A stretch of DNA of 53,580 nucleotides from positions 1-53,580 of the forward strand of contig DUSK01000099.1 in the NCBI GenBank assembly GCA_012842275.1, written 5' to 3'. Source of the stretch: Syntrophaceticus sp. (GTDB taxonomy: Bacteria; Bacillota; DSM-12270; Thermacetogeniales; Thermacetogeniaceae). How positions within the stretch are numbered: the stretch's first letter is position 1; the number at the start of each line of letters is the position of its first letter. The notes below the pieces were generated by a model. That model searched no databases. It had not been told where the DNA came from and worked only from the letters and a program-made list of their open reading frames with translations. The position numbers and the translations under genes are program-made. This document shows, in pieces, positions 17,596 to 27,800 of the stretch.

Positions 17596-18537
17596 ATGAA
17601 GTTCAAGCGCAAGGATGTTCTTGGATTAGAGGACCTGACAGTTGAAGAAATCAACTTGATTTTGGATACAGCAGAACCTATGAAAGAGATTATGACCCGG
17701 GACATCAAAAAGGTGCCTACTTTACGCGGACGTTCTGTTATTACGCTTTTTTATGAGCCTAGTACCCGTACCCGCTCCTCTTTTGAGTTGGCAGCAAAAT
17801 ACCTGGGAGCTGATACCTCAAGTATTGCGATTGCGACCAGCAGTGTGCAAAAGGGCGAGAGCCTGCGGGATACTGCAAAGACACTGGAAGCGATGGCAGC
17901 AGATGTAATCATTATCAGGCACAGTGCTGCTGGAGCCCCCCACCTCCTGGCCCGCTGGGTAAGCGCTAGGGTGATCAATGCGGGTGATGGAGCACATGAG
18001 CATCCCACTCAGGCTCTATTGGACATGTTTACAATTCGGGAGAAAAAAGGTGGATTCCAAGGGCTCAAAGTGGCAATCCTGGGTGATATTACCCACAGCA
18101 GAGTGGCCCGTTCCAATATTTGGGGTTTAACTAAGATGGGAGCGGAAGTAAGGGTGGTGGGTCCTGCCACATTGATACCTCCTGATATTGAAAGATTAGG
18201 AGTAAAGGTTTATTACGATTGGGAGGAAGGCCTTAAGGATGTAGATGTGATCAATGTGCTGCGCATACAGCTGGAGCGCCAGAAAAAGGGCCTCTTCCCC
18301 AGTATCCGCGAATATACTAAACTTTATGGCTTGGATCAGCAGAAACTTCAGGTGGCCAAGCCTGATGTGCTGGTGCTGCACCCGGGACCTGTCAATAGGG
18401 GTATCGAGATCAGCCCTGATGTTCAAGATGGACCCCATGCGGCTATCAATGAGCAGGTGACCAATGGTGTAGCAGTGCGCATGGCACTTCTCTATCTGTT
18501 GATGACCGGAGGCGAAAAAGATGAAATATCTGCTTAA
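17596..18537 (+). CDS. pyrB: Aspartate carbamoyltransferase, catalytic subunit
   Basis: It joins carbamoyl phosphate and aspartate, the first committed step of UMP synthesis. The 313-residue protein has the carbamoyl phosphate loop [11 protein letters not shown] near residue 57, [12 protein letters not shown] near 136, and HPGPVNRG near 263. No regulatory subunit gene (pyrI) follows, so it is probably of the Bacillus type without allosteric subunits. Its 3' end overlaps pyrC by 17 bases. Confidence 0.97.
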   Translation: MKFKRKDVLGLEDLTVEEINLILDTAEPMKEIMTRDIKKVPTLRGRSVITLFYEPSTRTRSSFELAAKYLGADTSSIAIATSSVQKGESLRDTAKTLEAMAADVIIIRHSAAGAPHLLARWVSARVINAGDGAHEHPTQALLDMFTIREKKGGFQGLKVAILGDITHSRVARSNIWGLTKMGAEVRVVGPATLIPPDIERLGVKVYYDWEEGLKDVDVINVLRIQLERQKKGLFPSIREYTKLYGLDQQKLQVAKPDVLVLHPGPVNRGIEISPDVQDGPHAAINEQVTNGVAVRMALLYLLMTGGEKDEISA

Positions 18538-19807
18538 AGAAGGAATTGTTGTTGATCCGAAAGCAAATAGTGCAAAAAAGCTGGATGTTCTTATCGAAGG
18601 ATCCAAAATCACCGCAGTTGCTAAGAATCTGGATTGTAGTGGACTTGAGGTGTTGCATTTAGAAGGGTGTTATGTCTTTCCTGGTTTTGTGGATATGCAC
18701 TGCCACCTCCGGGAACCCGGTGAGGAATTAAAAGAAACCATTCTCACCGGTAGCAGGGCAGCTGTTAAAGGAGGCTTTACTGCTGTTGCCAGTATGGGAA
18801 ATACCAAACCACCGGCAGACAGCAGTGCGGTGATCAGTCTGATAAAAGAAAAGGCCCGGCAGGCATCATTCCCTGTTTATCCGGTGGGCTGTGCCACCAA
18901 GGGGATGGCTGGTTTAGAGCCCTCTGAGATCGGGGAACTGGTAGAGGCAGGGGCTGTTGCTATCTCTGATGACGGGAATTCAATCATGAATGGAGAGGTG
19001 CTGCGCAGAGTGTTGGAATATGGACAGATGTTTGATATTCCCATCATCAGCCATTGTGAAGATACAAATTTGAGCGGAAATGGTGTGATGAATGAAGGCT
19101 TTTATTCAACACTGCTGGGACTGCAGGGAATTCCGAACGCAGCTGAAGAAGTCCATGTAGCAAGGGATATGATCCTTGCGGGCCTCACTGGGGCAAGGCT
19201 TCATATCGCCCATGTCAGCACTGCCGGTTCTGTGGCCTTGATCAGGGAGGCGAAAAAGCGCGGAATCAGAGTTACAGCTGAGGTAACCCCACACCACCTC
19301 TGTCTGACAGATGAAGCAGTAAAAACTTTCGATACCAACACCAAGGTTAAGCCTCCACTGCGTTCAAAGGAGGATCAGGAGGCTCTCTATGAAGGGCTCA
19401 GAGATGGCACCATTGATGCCATAGCAACTGACCATGCACCACACCGCAGGGATGAAAAGGAAACCGAATATAATGTTGCCCCCTTTGGTATCTCCGGTTT
19501 GGAAACTGCTGTTCCCCTTGTTTGGGAGCATTTGGTAGAAAGAAAGCTGTTGAGTCCTGTGGAATTGGCACAAAAAATGGCATTGAACCCCGCTCGTATT
19601 TTAGGGCTTCCTGAGCGGGTGATCGAAGCCGGTGCAGAGGCAAACATCACAGTGATCGACCCCAGCTTAAAACTGACTGTCGATGTTAGTGAATTTGTTT
19701 CTTTAGGCAAGAACTCTCCTTTCGATGGTTGGGTCCTGCGGGGATGGCCGGTGATGACTATTGTTTCAGGTGAGATCAAGTATTCCCGCCAACTGCAAAA
19801 AATATGA
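18521..19807 (+). CDS. pyrC: Dihydroorotase
   Basis: A zinc amidohydrolase that cyclises carbamoyl aspartate. The 428-residue protein is of the class I type. Metal-binding motifs are [10 protein letters not shown] near residue 58, an SDDG segment near 148, HCED near 178, HVSTAG near 231 and the catalytic ATDHAPH near 302. ATG 18521 lies inside the end of pyrB behind GGAGGCG, which favours coupled translation. Confidence 0.97.
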   Translation: MKYLLKEGIVVDPKANSAKKLDVLIEGSKITAVAKNLDCSGLEVLHLEGCYVFPGFVDMHCHLREPGEELKETILTGSRAAVKGGFTAVASMGNTKPPADSSAVISLIKEKARQASFPVYPVGCATKGMAGLEPSEIGELVEAGAVAISDDGNSIMNGEVLRRVLEYGQMFDIPIISHCEDTNLSGNGVMNEGFYSTLLGLQGIPNAAEEVHVARDMILAGLTGARLHIAHVSTAGSVALIREAKKRGIRVTAEVTPHHLCLTDEAVKTFDTNTKVKPPLRSKEDQEALYEGLRDGTIDAIATDHAPHRRDEKETEYNVAPFGISGLETAVPLVWEHLVERKLLSPVELAQKMALNPARILGLPERVIEAGAEANITVIDPSLKLTVDVSEFVSLGKNSPFDGWVLRGWPVMTIVSGEIKYSRQLQKI

Positions 19808-19837
19808 TCAAACTCGGATTCGGAAAGGGGTACAGAG

Positions 19838-20896
19838 TTGAATTCCTACTTGGTTTTAGAGGATGGCACTTTTTATCAGGGGCAAGCCTTTGGCGCCCGG
19901 GGAACTAAGACCGGTGAGGTTGTCTTCAACACTAGTATGACCGGTTATCAGGAGATACTCACTGATCCCGCATCTTATGGGCAGATCGTGGTTTTTGCAT
20001 ATCCTTTGTTGGGGAATTACGGGATCATATTAGAGGACAATGATTCAGTTACGGCCATGGCACAAGGCTTGGTGACCAGAGAGCTATGTGCTCATCCCAG
20101 CAACTGGCGGAGCATGATGAGCCTTGAGGATTTCTGCAAGGAAAAAAATTTGATCGGGCTGTCATGTATTGATACCAGAGCTTTGGTCAGGCACCTGGTC
20201 AGGAAAGGGAGTATGTATGGTGTTATCACAACTGAAGAAAGTGATATAGGAAAACTTATCCGCATGGCCCGGGAGACTGCTGCCGCAGAGCGGGATTTAG
20301 TGAGGGATGTTTCTACAAAGGAAGCCAGGGTTTTTGGCAATGGTAGGAGAAAGGTGATTGTGGTTGACCTGGGTGTGCGCAAGAGTTTGATCCACTATCT
20401 GCTTGAACATGATTTAACTGTTGTTCTGGTATCAGCTCTATCAACTGTTGAAGAGATACTCAGCTATCATCCTGCTGGAGTGATTTTTGCTGGAGGTCCA
20501 GGCAGCCCCCAGTTCGCTCCTTATGCTGTAACACTTGCACAGCAGTTGTTGGGGAGTGTTCCCTTGCTAGGTATCGCTTTAGGACATTTAGTTCTAGGAT
20601 TGGCCTGGGGAGGAAAGGTATTGAAGCTGAAAGCCGGCCATTGCGGTGGCAATCAGCCGGTACGTGACCTGGAAACAAACAGTATTTTTGTTACCTCTCA
20701 GAACCATCATTACTTTGTTGATAGAGACAGTTTACCTGAAGATGTTATAGTAACACAGGTTAATTTACATGATGGTACTGTGGAAGGAATGAAACACAGT
20801 AAGCTACCGGCCTTTGCATTCCAATATTACCCATTAGTTAATCCAGATGTTTTTGATGTTAATCGCTATTTCGATGAATTCCTGGTTATGCTCTGA
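19838..20896 (+). CDS. carA: Carbamoyl-phosphate synthase small subunit, glutaminase triad replaced
   Basis: A 352-residue protein co-linear with CarA along its whole length. The N-terminal domain is well conserved (VFNTSMTGYQEILTDP, PLLGNYG, ALVRHLVRKGSM). The C-terminal class I amidotransferase domain has FAGGPGSP but lacks the catalytic residues. The nucleophile region reads GIALGHL where GICLGHQ is expected, so Cys is Ala247 and the glutamine-binding Gln is Leu251. The C-terminal site reads QYYPL where Q-[FY]-HPE is expected, so His is Tyr331 and Glu is Leu333. SQNHH replaces SQNHG. The frame is intact, and the gene lies in the pyr operon next to carB. I infer a glutaminase-dead, structurally retained subunit. 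The start is TTG 19838 behind GAAAGGGG. Confidence 0.93.
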   Translation: MNSYLVLEDGTFYQGQAFGARGTKTGEVVFNTSMTGYQEILTDPASYGQIVVFAYPLLGNYGIILEDNDSVTAMAQGLVTRELCAHPSNWRSMMSLEDFCKEKNLIGLSCIDTRALVRHLVRKGSMYGVITTEESDIGKLIRMARETAAAERDLVRDVSTKEARVFGNGRRKVIVVDLGVRKSLIHYLLEHDLTVVLVSALSTVEEILSYHPAGVIFAGGPGSPQFAPYAVTLAQQLLGSVPLLGIALGHLVLGLAWGGKVLKLKAGHCGGNQPVRDLETNSIFVTSQNHHYFVDRDSLPEDVIVTQVNLHDGTVEGMKHSKLPAFAFQYYPLVNPDVFDVNRYFDEFLVML

Positions 20897-20984
20897 CAAA
20901 TATACTGCTCAGCAGCATTAGAAGAGTATGAACAGATGATAAGTCAGTAGTTGTTGTCTGTTTTACGAAGGTAGGAGGGAGAAA

Positions 20985-23900
20985 ATGCCGCGGATTCCGG
21001 ATTTAAAAAAGGTAATGGTGATCGGTTCTGGCCCTATCATTATTGGACAGGCTGCAGAATTTGACTATGCTGGAACACAGGCCTGCCGCTCCTTGCGAGA
21101 GGAGGGCATTGAAGTTGTTCTGGTGAACAGTAATCCTGCAACAATAATGACTGACCGGGAGATAGCGGATAAGATATATATCGAACCATTGACCCTGGAT
21201 TTTGTCAGGATGGTGATCGAAAAAGAACAGCCTGATGGGCTCTTGCCTACCCTGGGGGGACAGGTGGGGCTTAATCTGGCAGTACAGCTTTCAGAGGCGG
21301 GAATTCTAGAACAAAATGGTGTACGCCTGCTGGGTACACCTTTAGAAGCCATAAAAAAGGCTGAGGATAGGGAGCTTTTTAAGCAAATGCTCCGGGAGAT
21401 CGGTGAACCTGTTCCTGAAAGTGAAGTTGTGGAAAGTGTTGAGGGTGCTCTAGCCTTTGCTCAGGAAGTGGGTTACCCGGTTGTGGTGCGGCCGGCTTAT
21501 ACTTTAGGTGGAACCGGTGGCGGGCTGGCAACCAATGATGATGAACTGGTGAGTGTGGTTAGACGGGGGCTTTCCTTCAGCATGATCAACCAAGTGTTGG
21601 TTGAGCGCAGTGTAGGTGGTTGGAAGGAGATCGAATATGAAGTTATCCGGGATAGCGCTGATAACTGTATAACGGTCTGCAATATGGAAAACATCGACCC
21701 CATGGGGGTTCATACCGGGGACAGCATAGTTGTGGCTCCCACCCAGACCCTTAGTGATGAGGAGACCAGGATGCTGCACACAGCTTCTTTGAAGATCATC
21801 AGGGCACTGGGGGTTGAGGGGGGCTGTAATATCCAGTATGCGCTGGATCCAAACAGCTTTAACTATTATGTTATTGAGGTCAACCCCAGGGTCAGCAGGT
21901 CCAGTGCACTGGCCTCCAAGGCTACAGGATACCCTATTGCCAGAGTTGCCACTAAAATAGCCTTGGGTTTACGGCTGGATGAGATCGAAAATGTTGTGAC
22001 TGGCAAGACCAGTGCTTGTTTCGAGCCGGCTTTGGATTATTGTGTGGTAAAATTTCCTCGCTGGCCCTTTGATAAATTCAAGGATGCGGATCGCTCTCTG
22101 GGCACACAGATGAAGGCAACAGGAGAGGTGATGGCCATTGACCGCACATTTAGCGGTGCTCTGCTAAAGGCTGTCAGGTCACTGGAGATAACGGCTAATG
22201 GCCTCTCCTTCCCAGGGCTTGAATCCTGGGATACAGAAAAGCTCCTGCACAGGATGAAAGTTGCCTCAGATGAACGCTTATTTTTGATTGCCGAGGGTTT
22301 TAGGCGCGGTTTCTCAGTAGACAAATTGGCTGATCTTACTAAGATCGACCCTTTCTTTTTGAGGAGTATACAGGAAATAGTCAGTATGGAAAGGGATCTG
22401 GCCGCTGTCAAAAATGTACAAAATCTAAACCCTGATTTGCTGAAAACTGCGAAGAGAAAAGGCTTCAGTGATAACTTGATCAGCAGTCTGACCGGTATAG
22501 ATCAGCAGCAGATCAAAAAACTGCGCGAACAATGTGGGATTTTACCTGTTTACAAGAAGGTGGATACCTGTGCCGCCCAGTATGAGGCTGCTACCCCTTA
22601 TTATTATTCCACCTATGAGGAGGAGAATGAGGCTGTACCAACTGAACGGAGGAAAGTGCTCGTCATCGGATCGGGGCCCATTAGGATTGGCCAAGGAATT
22701 GAATTTGATTACTGCTCTGTGCAGTCGGTCAGAGCTTTACAAACTGAAGGTATTGAGGCACTGATTATAAATAACAATCCGGAAACGGTCAGTACAGATT
22801 TTGATACCGCTGACCGGCTCTACTTTGAGCCTCTGACTTTTGAAGATGTGCTCCATGTGGTGGAATTGGAAAAGCCTGATGGGGTTATTGTTCAGTTCGG
22901 AGGGCAGACAGCCATCAATCTGGCTGGCCCTCTTGCCAATGCCGGGGTTAAGATTTTAGGCACCTCTGTAGATATGATAGATGAGGCTGAGGACCGGGAG
23001 CGTTTTGAAAAACTGGTTGATAAGTTAAATATACCTGTGCCTCCTGGCCGTGGAGCCACATCTCTGCAAGAAGCCCTGGCAGTTGCCAGGGAAATCGGTT
23101 TTCCGGTTTTGGTACGCCCCTCCTATGTTTTGGGCGGCCGGGCCATGGAAATCGTATACAATGAAGATGACTTAGCAGATTATGTGGAATCTGCGGTTTC
23201 GGTTTCGCAGAATCACCCCATTTTGGTAGATAAGTATTACCAGGGTCAGGAATTGGAGGTTGATGCCATCAGTGATGGTGAGGATGTGCTGATTCCTGGT
23301 ATTATGGAACATATCGAAAGAGCAGGTGTCCATTCAGGAGATAGTATTGCTGTTTACCCTGCCCAGATCGAAGATGATGTGCGGGAGAAGATAATCGATT
23401 ACACTACCAGATTGGCTCGAGCCCTGCAGATAAAGGGATTGCTCAATATCCAATTTGTTTATTATCAGGGACAGATCTTTGTCCTGGAGGTGAATCCCAG
23501 GGCCAGCAGAACTGTTCCTTACTTGAGCAAGATCACAGGTATCCCTATGGTCAGTTTGGGTACCAAAGTGATGCTTGGCAAGAACCTACGGGAGATGGGA
23601 TACAAAAGCGGACTGGTACAGCCTAATTCTCTGGTGGCTGTTAAAGTACCGGTTTTCTCCTTCGGTAAACTCAGCCAGGTGGACATTTACCTGAGCCCTG
23701 AAATGAAGTCAACAGGAGAAGTAATGGGTGTGGATTACACTGTGCCGCGAGCCCTCTATAAGGGACTCCTGGCAGCAGGCAGCACTGTACCCCTTTCAGG
23801 TGAGATTTTGGTGACAATAGCGGACCGGGACAAGGAGGAGGCCCTGCCGATCATTCAGAGCTTGCAGCAGATGGGGCTGAGCTTTGTGGCCACACCGGGA

Positions 23901-24224
23901 ACCGCCCGCTTTTTACAGAAACACGGAATAGAAGTAAAAGAGGTCAATAAAATTGAAGCAGGTTCCCCCCATGTGGTGGATCTGATCAACTCTGGAAGGG
24001 TGGGTTTTGTGATCAACACCCACAGCGGGGGAAGGGGAGCTGTGAGGGATGGCTTCCAGATCCGGCGGGCAGCAGTGGAACGGGGTATACCCTGCCTCAC
24101 TTCCCTGGATACAGCCAGAGCAATGATCGACTGTATAGAATTTGCAAAAAGCGGCCAGGAAGCTGCCATTATTTCGCTGGATGAGTATACCAAATTAGGA
24201 GCAAAGAAGGAGAAGAAGAGATGA
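20985..24224 (+). CDS. carB: Carbamoyl-phosphate synthase large subunit
   Basis: A 1079-residue enzyme that makes carbamoyl phosphate from bicarbonate, ammonia and two ATP. Two ATP-grasp halves are visible: the first with [17 protein letters not shown] at the N-terminus, and the second with [19 protein letters not shown] near residue 565. Each half has its own glycine-rich loop (TLGGTGGG and VLGGRAMEI). The C-terminal 140 residues match the MGS-like allosteric domain ([19 protein letters not shown]). Nothing appears missing, unlike CarA. There are 88 bases between carA and carB without a terminator. ATG 20985 follows GTAGGAGGGAG. The stop overlaps pyrK by 4 bases. Confidence 0.97.
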   Translation: MPRIPDLKKVMVIGSGPIIIGQAAEFDYAGTQACRSLREEGIEVVLVNSNPATIMTDREIADKIYIEPLTLDFVRMVIEKEQPDGLLPTLGGQVGLNLAVQLSEAGILEQNGVRLLGTPLEAIKKAEDRELFKQMLREIGEPVPESEVVESVEGALAFAQEVGYPVVVRPAYTLGGTGGGLATNDDELVSVVRRGLSFSMINQVLVERSVGGWKEIEYEVIRDSADNCITVCNMENIDPMGVHTGDSIVVAPTQTLSDEETRMLHTASLKIIRALGVEGGCNIQYALDPNSFNYYVIEVNPRVSRSSALASKATGYPIARVATKIALGLRLDEIENVVTGKTSACFEPALDYCVVKFPRWPFDKFKDADRSLGTQMKATGEVMAIDRTFSGALLKAVRSLEITANGLSFPGLESWDTEKLLHRMKVASDERLFLIAEGFRRGFSVDKLADLTKIDPFFLRSIQEIVSMERDLAAVKNVQNLNPDLLKTAKRKGFSDNLISSLTGIDQQQIKKLREQCGILPVYKKVDTCAAQYEAATPYYYSTYEEENEAVPTERRKVLVIGSGPIRIGQGIEFDYCSVQSVRALQTEGIEALIINNNPETVSTDFDTADRLYFEPLTFEDVLHVVELEKPDGVIVQFGGQTAINLAGPLANAGVKILGTSVDMIDEAEDRERFEKLVDKLNIPVPPGRGATSLQEALAVAREIGFPVLVRPSYVLGGRAMEIVYNEDDLADYVESAVSVSQNHPILVDKYYQGQELEVDAISDGEDVLIPGIMEHIERAGVHSGDSIAVYPAQIEDDVREKIIDYTTRLARALQIKGLLNIQFVYYQGQIFVLEVNPRASRTVPYLSKITGIPMVSLGTKVMLGKNLREMGYKSGLVQPNSLVAVKVPVFSFGKLSQVDIYLSPEMKSTGEVMGVDYTVPRALYKGLLAAGSTVPLSGEILVTIADRDKEEALPIIQSLQQMGLSFVATPGTARFLQKHGIEVKEVNKIEAGSPHVVDLINSGRVGFVINTHSGGRGAVRDGFQIRRAAVERGIPCLTSLDTARAMIDCIEFAKSGQEAAIISLDEYTKLGAKKEKKR

Positions 24225-25006
24225 AAGGACCAGAAGAGTTTAGCTGTAGGGTGATGGAACAGGCTGCCCTAGCCCCTGATTATTATCTGCTGAAGCTGGA
24301 TGCACCGGAACTGGCCCAGAATTCCTCCCCAGGCCAGTTTGCTATGCTGGGCTGCAGTGAGGGGTATGACCCTTTTTTGCGCCGCCCTCTGGCGATCCAT
24401 CAGGTGGACAGAAATAAAGGTCAGGTGTTTTTTCTCTACCAGGTCAGAGGGAAAGGGACCAAATGGTTATCAAAGAGATGTCAGAATGATAAGTTGTCCC
24501 TTTTGGGGCCTCTGGGAAGGGGTTTTACCTACAGTGCTACCGGTGGTAGAGCTATGATTGTTGGTGCAGGAGTCGGTGTAGCCCCACTGCTTTTCCTGGC
24601 TTCAGAACTGAGAGCACAAGGGTGGGAATTGATAATTCTCATGGGAGCCCGCAGTAAATCAGGGATCCTGCGGCCCGATGCTTTTATGGAGTATGGTGAA
24701 GTAAAAATCGCTACAGAAGACGGAAGCTGTGGGGTGCAGGGCACTGTACTGGATTTAGTGTCTAGGGAGCTGGAAAAATCATCTTTTGATAAGTTATTTG
24801 CTTGCGGGCCCCTGTCTGTGTTAAAAGGTGTACAGGGGATGAGCAGGGAAAAGGGAATAGCTGCAGAACTGTCATTGGATGAACGGATGGCCTGTGGGGT
24901 AGGAGCTTGTGTGGGGTGTGTCTGCCAGAGTCATGATGGATCATACCTCAGGGTCTGTAAGGAGGGCCCCGTATTTTCAGCTGAGGAGGTGGTCCTGGGT
25001 GAGTGA
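24221..25006 (+). CDS. pyrK: Dihydroorotate dehydrogenase B, electron transfer subunit
   Basis: The FAD and [2Fe-2S] subunit that passes electrons from dihydroorotate to NAD+. The 261-residue protein has an FAD segment ([11 protein letters not shown]), an NAD-binding stretch ([16 protein letters not shown] near residue 111) and a C-terminal iron-sulfur cluster site with [11 protein letters not shown] and a further Cys in RVCKEGP. The ATG overlaps carB (ATGA). Its presence marks the PyrD as type 1B. Confidence 0.96.
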   Translation: MKGPEEFSCRVMEQAALAPDYYLLKLDAPELAQNSSPGQFAMLGCSEGYDPFLRRPLAIHQVDRNKGQVFFLYQVRGKGTKWLSKRCQNDKLSLLGPLGRGFTYSATGGRAMIVGAGVGVAPLLFLASELRAQGWELIILMGARSKSGILRPDAFMEYGEVKIATEDGSCGVQGTVLDLVSRELEKSSFDKLFACGPLSVLKGVQGMSREKGIAAELSLDERMACGVGACVGCVCQSHDGSYLRVCKEGPVFSAEEVVLGE

Positions 25007-25913
25007 CCTTACCGTGAATTTGGCAGGAATCAAGATGAAAAACCCGGTGATGTCTGCTTCAGGGACCTTTGGTTCAGGTGTTGAATATGCAACTGTTTTT
25101 GATGTGAGCAGAATGGGAGCACTGGTAACCAAGGGACTGACCAAAGAAGCCAGGGCTGGGAATAAACCGCCCCGTATCTGTGAAACCCCTGCAGGGCTTC
25201 TCAATGCAGTAGGGCTGCAGAACCCCGGTGTTGAGGTTTTTATCAGGGATTTGCTCCCTGAAATGCTGGAGTTTGGGGTGCCTGTGATAGCCAATATCGC
25301 CGGCAATACCAGTGATGAATTTGTTTATTTGGCTGAGCGGTTATCCAATACAGGTGTTGCAGGTTTGGAGGTCAACATTTCCTGCCCCAATGTAAAAACC
25401 GGAGGTATGGCACTGGGTACTGTGCCTGAAGTGGCAGCTGAAGTGGTAAAGGCTGTTGTCCAGGCAACTGATCTGCCGGTTATTGTCAAATTAACCCCTA
25501 ATGTGACCGATATCAGAGAACTGGCCCAAGCTGTGGCAGAAGCAGGGGCAGATGCCATCTCATTGATCAATACACTGGTAGGTATGGTGATCGATGTAGA
25601 CAAAAGAAAACCCCTTTTGGGTAATTGTATTGGTGGACTGTCTGGGCCTGCTATTAGGCCTGTGGGTGTGAGGGCTGTTTGGGAGGTATCCCAGCTGGTG
25701 GATATACCTATCATCGGCATGGGAGGGATCACTACCGGCAGGGATGCCCTGGAATATATTATGGCAGGTGCCACAGCTGTAGCTGTGGGATCCGCCTTTT
25801 TCCATGATCCGCTGGCTGCTGTGAAGATCATCGATGAACTGGAACAGTATTGTACTGATCAATGTGTGGAAAAACTCCAGGATCTTGTAGGAGTAGCCTG
25901 GAAAGATAATTAG
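24999..25913 (+). CDS. pyrD: Dihydroorotate dehydrogenase B, catalytic subunit
   Basis: An FMN enzyme that oxidises dihydroorotate to orotate. The 304-residue protein shows SASGTFGSG, NAVGLQNPG, NISCPNVKTGG with the catalytic Cys typical of class 1B, and a C-terminal GMGGITTGRDALEYIMAGATAVAVGSA phosphate-binding region. I chose GTG 24999, eight bases inside pyrK, with GAGGAGGTGG at 24982-24991; a further upstream extension of the frame reads through pyrK and is not family-like. Confidence 0.96.
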   Translation: MSDLTVNLAGIKMKNPVMSASGTFGSGVEYATVFDVSRMGALVTKGLTKEARAGNKPPRICETPAGLLNAVGLQNPGVEVFIRDLLPEMLEFGVPVIANIAGNTSDEFVYLAERLSNTGVAGLEVNISCPNVKTGGMALGTVPEVAAEVVKAVVQATDLPVIVKLTPNVTDIRELAQAVAEAGADAISLINTLVGMVIDVDKRKPLLGNCIGGLSGPAIRPVGVRAVWEVSQLVDIPIIGMGGITTGRDALEYIMAGATAVAVGSAFFHDPLAAVKIIDELEQYCTDQCVEKLQDLVGVAWKDN

Positions 25914-25927
25914 TTGGAGTGATTTAG

Positions 25928-26647
25928 ATGCAGGCAAAAGATAGGTTGATTGTGGCACTGGATGTTCCTGAAAGAGAAAGGGCACTGGAGCTGGTTGCCC
26001 TGCTTCACGACTGCTGCGGTATGTTTAAAATAGGTTTGGAGCCCTTCTGTAATTTCGGTCCCTCTTTTGTGGAAGAGATCCAGCAAAGGGGCGGGAGGGT
26101 CTTTTTGGACCTGAAGTTTCATGATATACCCCGAACAGTTGCCCAAGCAGGGCGTGCCGCTGCCAGGTTAGGTGTTGAAATGTTCAATGTTCACGCTGCC
26201 GGCGGCAGGGAGATGATGAAGGCTGTAGTGGAAGCTGTGAGGGAAGAGTCTGCAGGAAAGAACCATCCTAAAATACTGGCTGTTACAGTCCTGACCAGCC
26301 TCGGTGCTGAGGAGTTGCACCGGGATCTGGGGATCAACAGGTCACCCCTTGAGCAGGTGATCTTCTGGGCAAAGGAGGCAGAGGAGTGCGGGCTCGCAGG
26401 TGTTGTGGCCTCCCCTGAGGAGATCACAGCGGTCCGCCAGCACTGCGGCGGTAATTTTCTGATCGTTACCCCAGGGATCAGACCTGCGGGAGCAGGAGCA
26501 GGTGATCAAAAAAGGATCAGCACCCCTGCTGATGCTGTGAAGGATGGGGTGGATTACATTGTGGTGGGGCGTCCTATAGTGCAGGCACCTGATCCCCGGC
26601 AGGCAGCTTTAGAGATTGTACAAGAAATGGAGGAGGCATTAAAATGA
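25928..26647 (+). CDS. pyrF: Orotidine 5'-phosphate decarboxylase
   Basis: It decarboxylates OMP to UMP. The 239-residue TIM-barrel protein has VALDVPERERAL near the N-terminus, the catalytic FLDLKFHDIPRTV (the DxKxxD tetrad) near residue 60, VTPGIRPAG near 179 and the phosphate site VVGRPI near 215. ATG 25928 follows TTGGAGTGATTT. Its stop overlaps pyrE by 4 bases (ATGA). Confidence 0.97.
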   Translation: MQAKDRLIVALDVPERERALELVALLHDCCGMFKIGLEPFCNFGPSFVEEIQQRGGRVFLDLKFHDIPRTVAQAGRAAARLGVEMFNVHAAGGREMMKAVVEAVREESAGKNHPKILAVTVLTSLGAEELHRDLGINRSPLEQVIFWAKEAEECGLAGVVASPEEITAVRQHCGGNFLIVTPGIRPAGAGAGDQKRISTPADAVKDGVDYIVVGRPIVQAPDPRQAALEIVQEMEEALK

Positions 26648-27216
26648 CAGAACAGGAACTTATTGAGCTTTTTAAAGAGCGAGGGGCCCTCTTAGAGGGG
26701 CATTTTCGTTTGACCTCAGGGCTGCACAGCAACCGCTATGTCCAGTGTGCCAGGGTCTTGATGTACCCTGATCTGGCTGCAGAACTAGGTCAGAGAATTG
26801 CTGACAAGTTCAGAGATCTAGATCCGGACTTAGTTGTGGGCCCTGCCATCGGGGGTATAGTTATTGCCCAGGAGGTAGGGCGAGCCTTGGGAGTAAAGGC
26901 CATCTTCTCAGAGCGGGAAGAGGGAAAGATGACCCTGCGCCGTGGATTTGAGATCAAAAGGGGAGAGAGAGTTTTAGTGGTGGAGGATGTGGTCACAACC
27001 GGTGGCTCCACTAAAGAAGTGATCAACATGGTAGCGGAATATGGTGGGGTAGTTGTAGGTGTCGGCTCTCTGGTAGACCGCCACAGTGGGGAACTGGATT
27101 TCGGTGTGCCATTTCATTCACTTTTGAAACTTGATATAGAAACCTATGCTCCTGATGATTGCCCATTGTGCCGGGAGGGTATTCCGGTAGTAAAGCCCGG
27201 GAGCAGAAAAGATTAG
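26644..27216 (+). CDS. pyrE: Orotate phosphoribosyltransferase
   Basis: It makes OMP from orotate and PRPP. The 190-residue protein has FRLTSGLHSNRYVQCARV near residue 20, GPAIGGIVIAQEVGRAL near 62 and the PRPP loop VLVVEDVVTTGGSTKE near 110. The C-terminus contains a CPLC pair (near residue 177), frequent in the PyrE subgroup of Clostridia. It is the last gene of the operon; a terminator follows at 27286. Confidence 0.95.
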   Translation: MTEQELIELFKERGALLEGHFRLTSGLHSNRYVQCARVLMYPDLAAELGQRIADKFRDLDPDLVVGPAIGGIVIAQEVGRALGVKAIFSEREEGKMTLRRGFEIKRGERVLVVEDVVTTGGSTKEVINMVAEYGGVVVGVGSLVDRHSGELDFGVPFHSLLKLDIETYAPDDCPLCREGIPVVKPGSRKD

Positions 27217-27285
27217 AGATCAGTGAACAGTCATTGTTGGTTAGCGATCAGAAATTAGAATAAATGGGGAGAAATGATTATTATG

Positions 27286-27317
27286 AAGGGTGTTATAACA
27301 CCCTTTTAGTTTTTAGG
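27286..27317 (+). terminator. Terminator of the pyr operon
   Basis: A perfect 20-base inverted repeat, AAGGGTGTTATAACACCCTT (27286-27305), followed by TTAGTTTTT. The 230-base gap between pyrE and the PadR gene otherwise holds only AT-rich sequence and the next promoter. Confidence 0.8.
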
Positions 27318-27397
27318 TAAAGCCAGTTTCTCAGTTGCACTGTCTTCTTGTATCATTATAGGCTCAACTAACGATATATTATTGTTGCCATACTACC

Positions 27398-27426
27398 TTG
27401 ACAGACAAAGTACTATGACTTATTAT
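27398..27426 (+). promoter_or_regulatory. Sigma-A promoter for the PadR gene
   Basis: TTGACA (27398-27403) and TATTAT (27421-27426) separated by 17 bases, 21 bases before the PadR start. No obvious palindromic operator overlaps it. Confidence 0.8.
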
Positions 27427-27446
27427 GTATATAAGGGGGCGATAAG

Positions 27447-27800
27447 ATGGGCGGCATGATTTCCACGGACCTGATCAGAGGCCATACCGATACAATTATT
27501 CTCAACATACTTCGCCAGGGTGACAGCTATGGATATGAAATCTATAAAAAGATCATTGAATTGAGCGGCAATCAATACGAACTAAAGGAAGCGACCCTTT
27601 ATACAGCTTATCGCAGACTGGAGCAGGAGGGACTTATAGTTTCCTATTGGGGTGATGAAAGCCAGGGGGGCAGGCGCAAATATTATCGCATAACAGATGA
27701 AGGCAGAGAACGCTACGAAAAAAACAGACAAGATTGGGATTTTGCCAAAGAGGTGCTAGAAAGATTGATTAAAGGGGGGCTTGATGATGGGAAAGAATGA
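27447..27800 (+). CDS. PadR family transcriptional regulator
   Basis: A 117-residue winged-helix repressor of the PadR type: TIILNILRQGDSYGYEIYKKI (helix 1-2), LKEATLYTAYRRLEQEGLI (recognition helix and wing) and GGRRKYYRITDEGRERY. This is the short PadR-s2 form without a C-terminal ligand domain. Its 3' end overlaps the membrane protein gene that follows, the standard arrangement of PadR-HAAS pairs, so that gene is probably its partner or target. Confidence 0.93.
   Translation: MGGMISTDLIRGHTDTIILNILRQGDSYGYEIYKKIIELSGNQYELKEATLYTAYRRLEQEGLIVSYWGDESQGGRRKYYRITDEGRERYEKNRQDWDFAKEVLERLIKGGLDDGKE

Noticed and set aside
19838-20896. carA as a pseudogene or sequencing error
   Set aside because: Multiple separate codons differ at functional positions while the frame is uninterrupted and the rest is conserved; random error would not spare the frame and hit only the active site.
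25325-25831. Long open frame on the minus strand opposite pyrD (168 codons), and similar frames opposite rluD, carB, yfiH-type and other genes
   Set aside because: They lie fully inside well-recognised + strand genes, have unusual Ser/Thr/Pro-rich composition and no ribosome site or family motifs.
27217-27285. Repeat-like AT-rich stretch after pyrE
   Set aside because: It only loosely resembles the repeats at 11142-11226; similarity is not convincing by eye.
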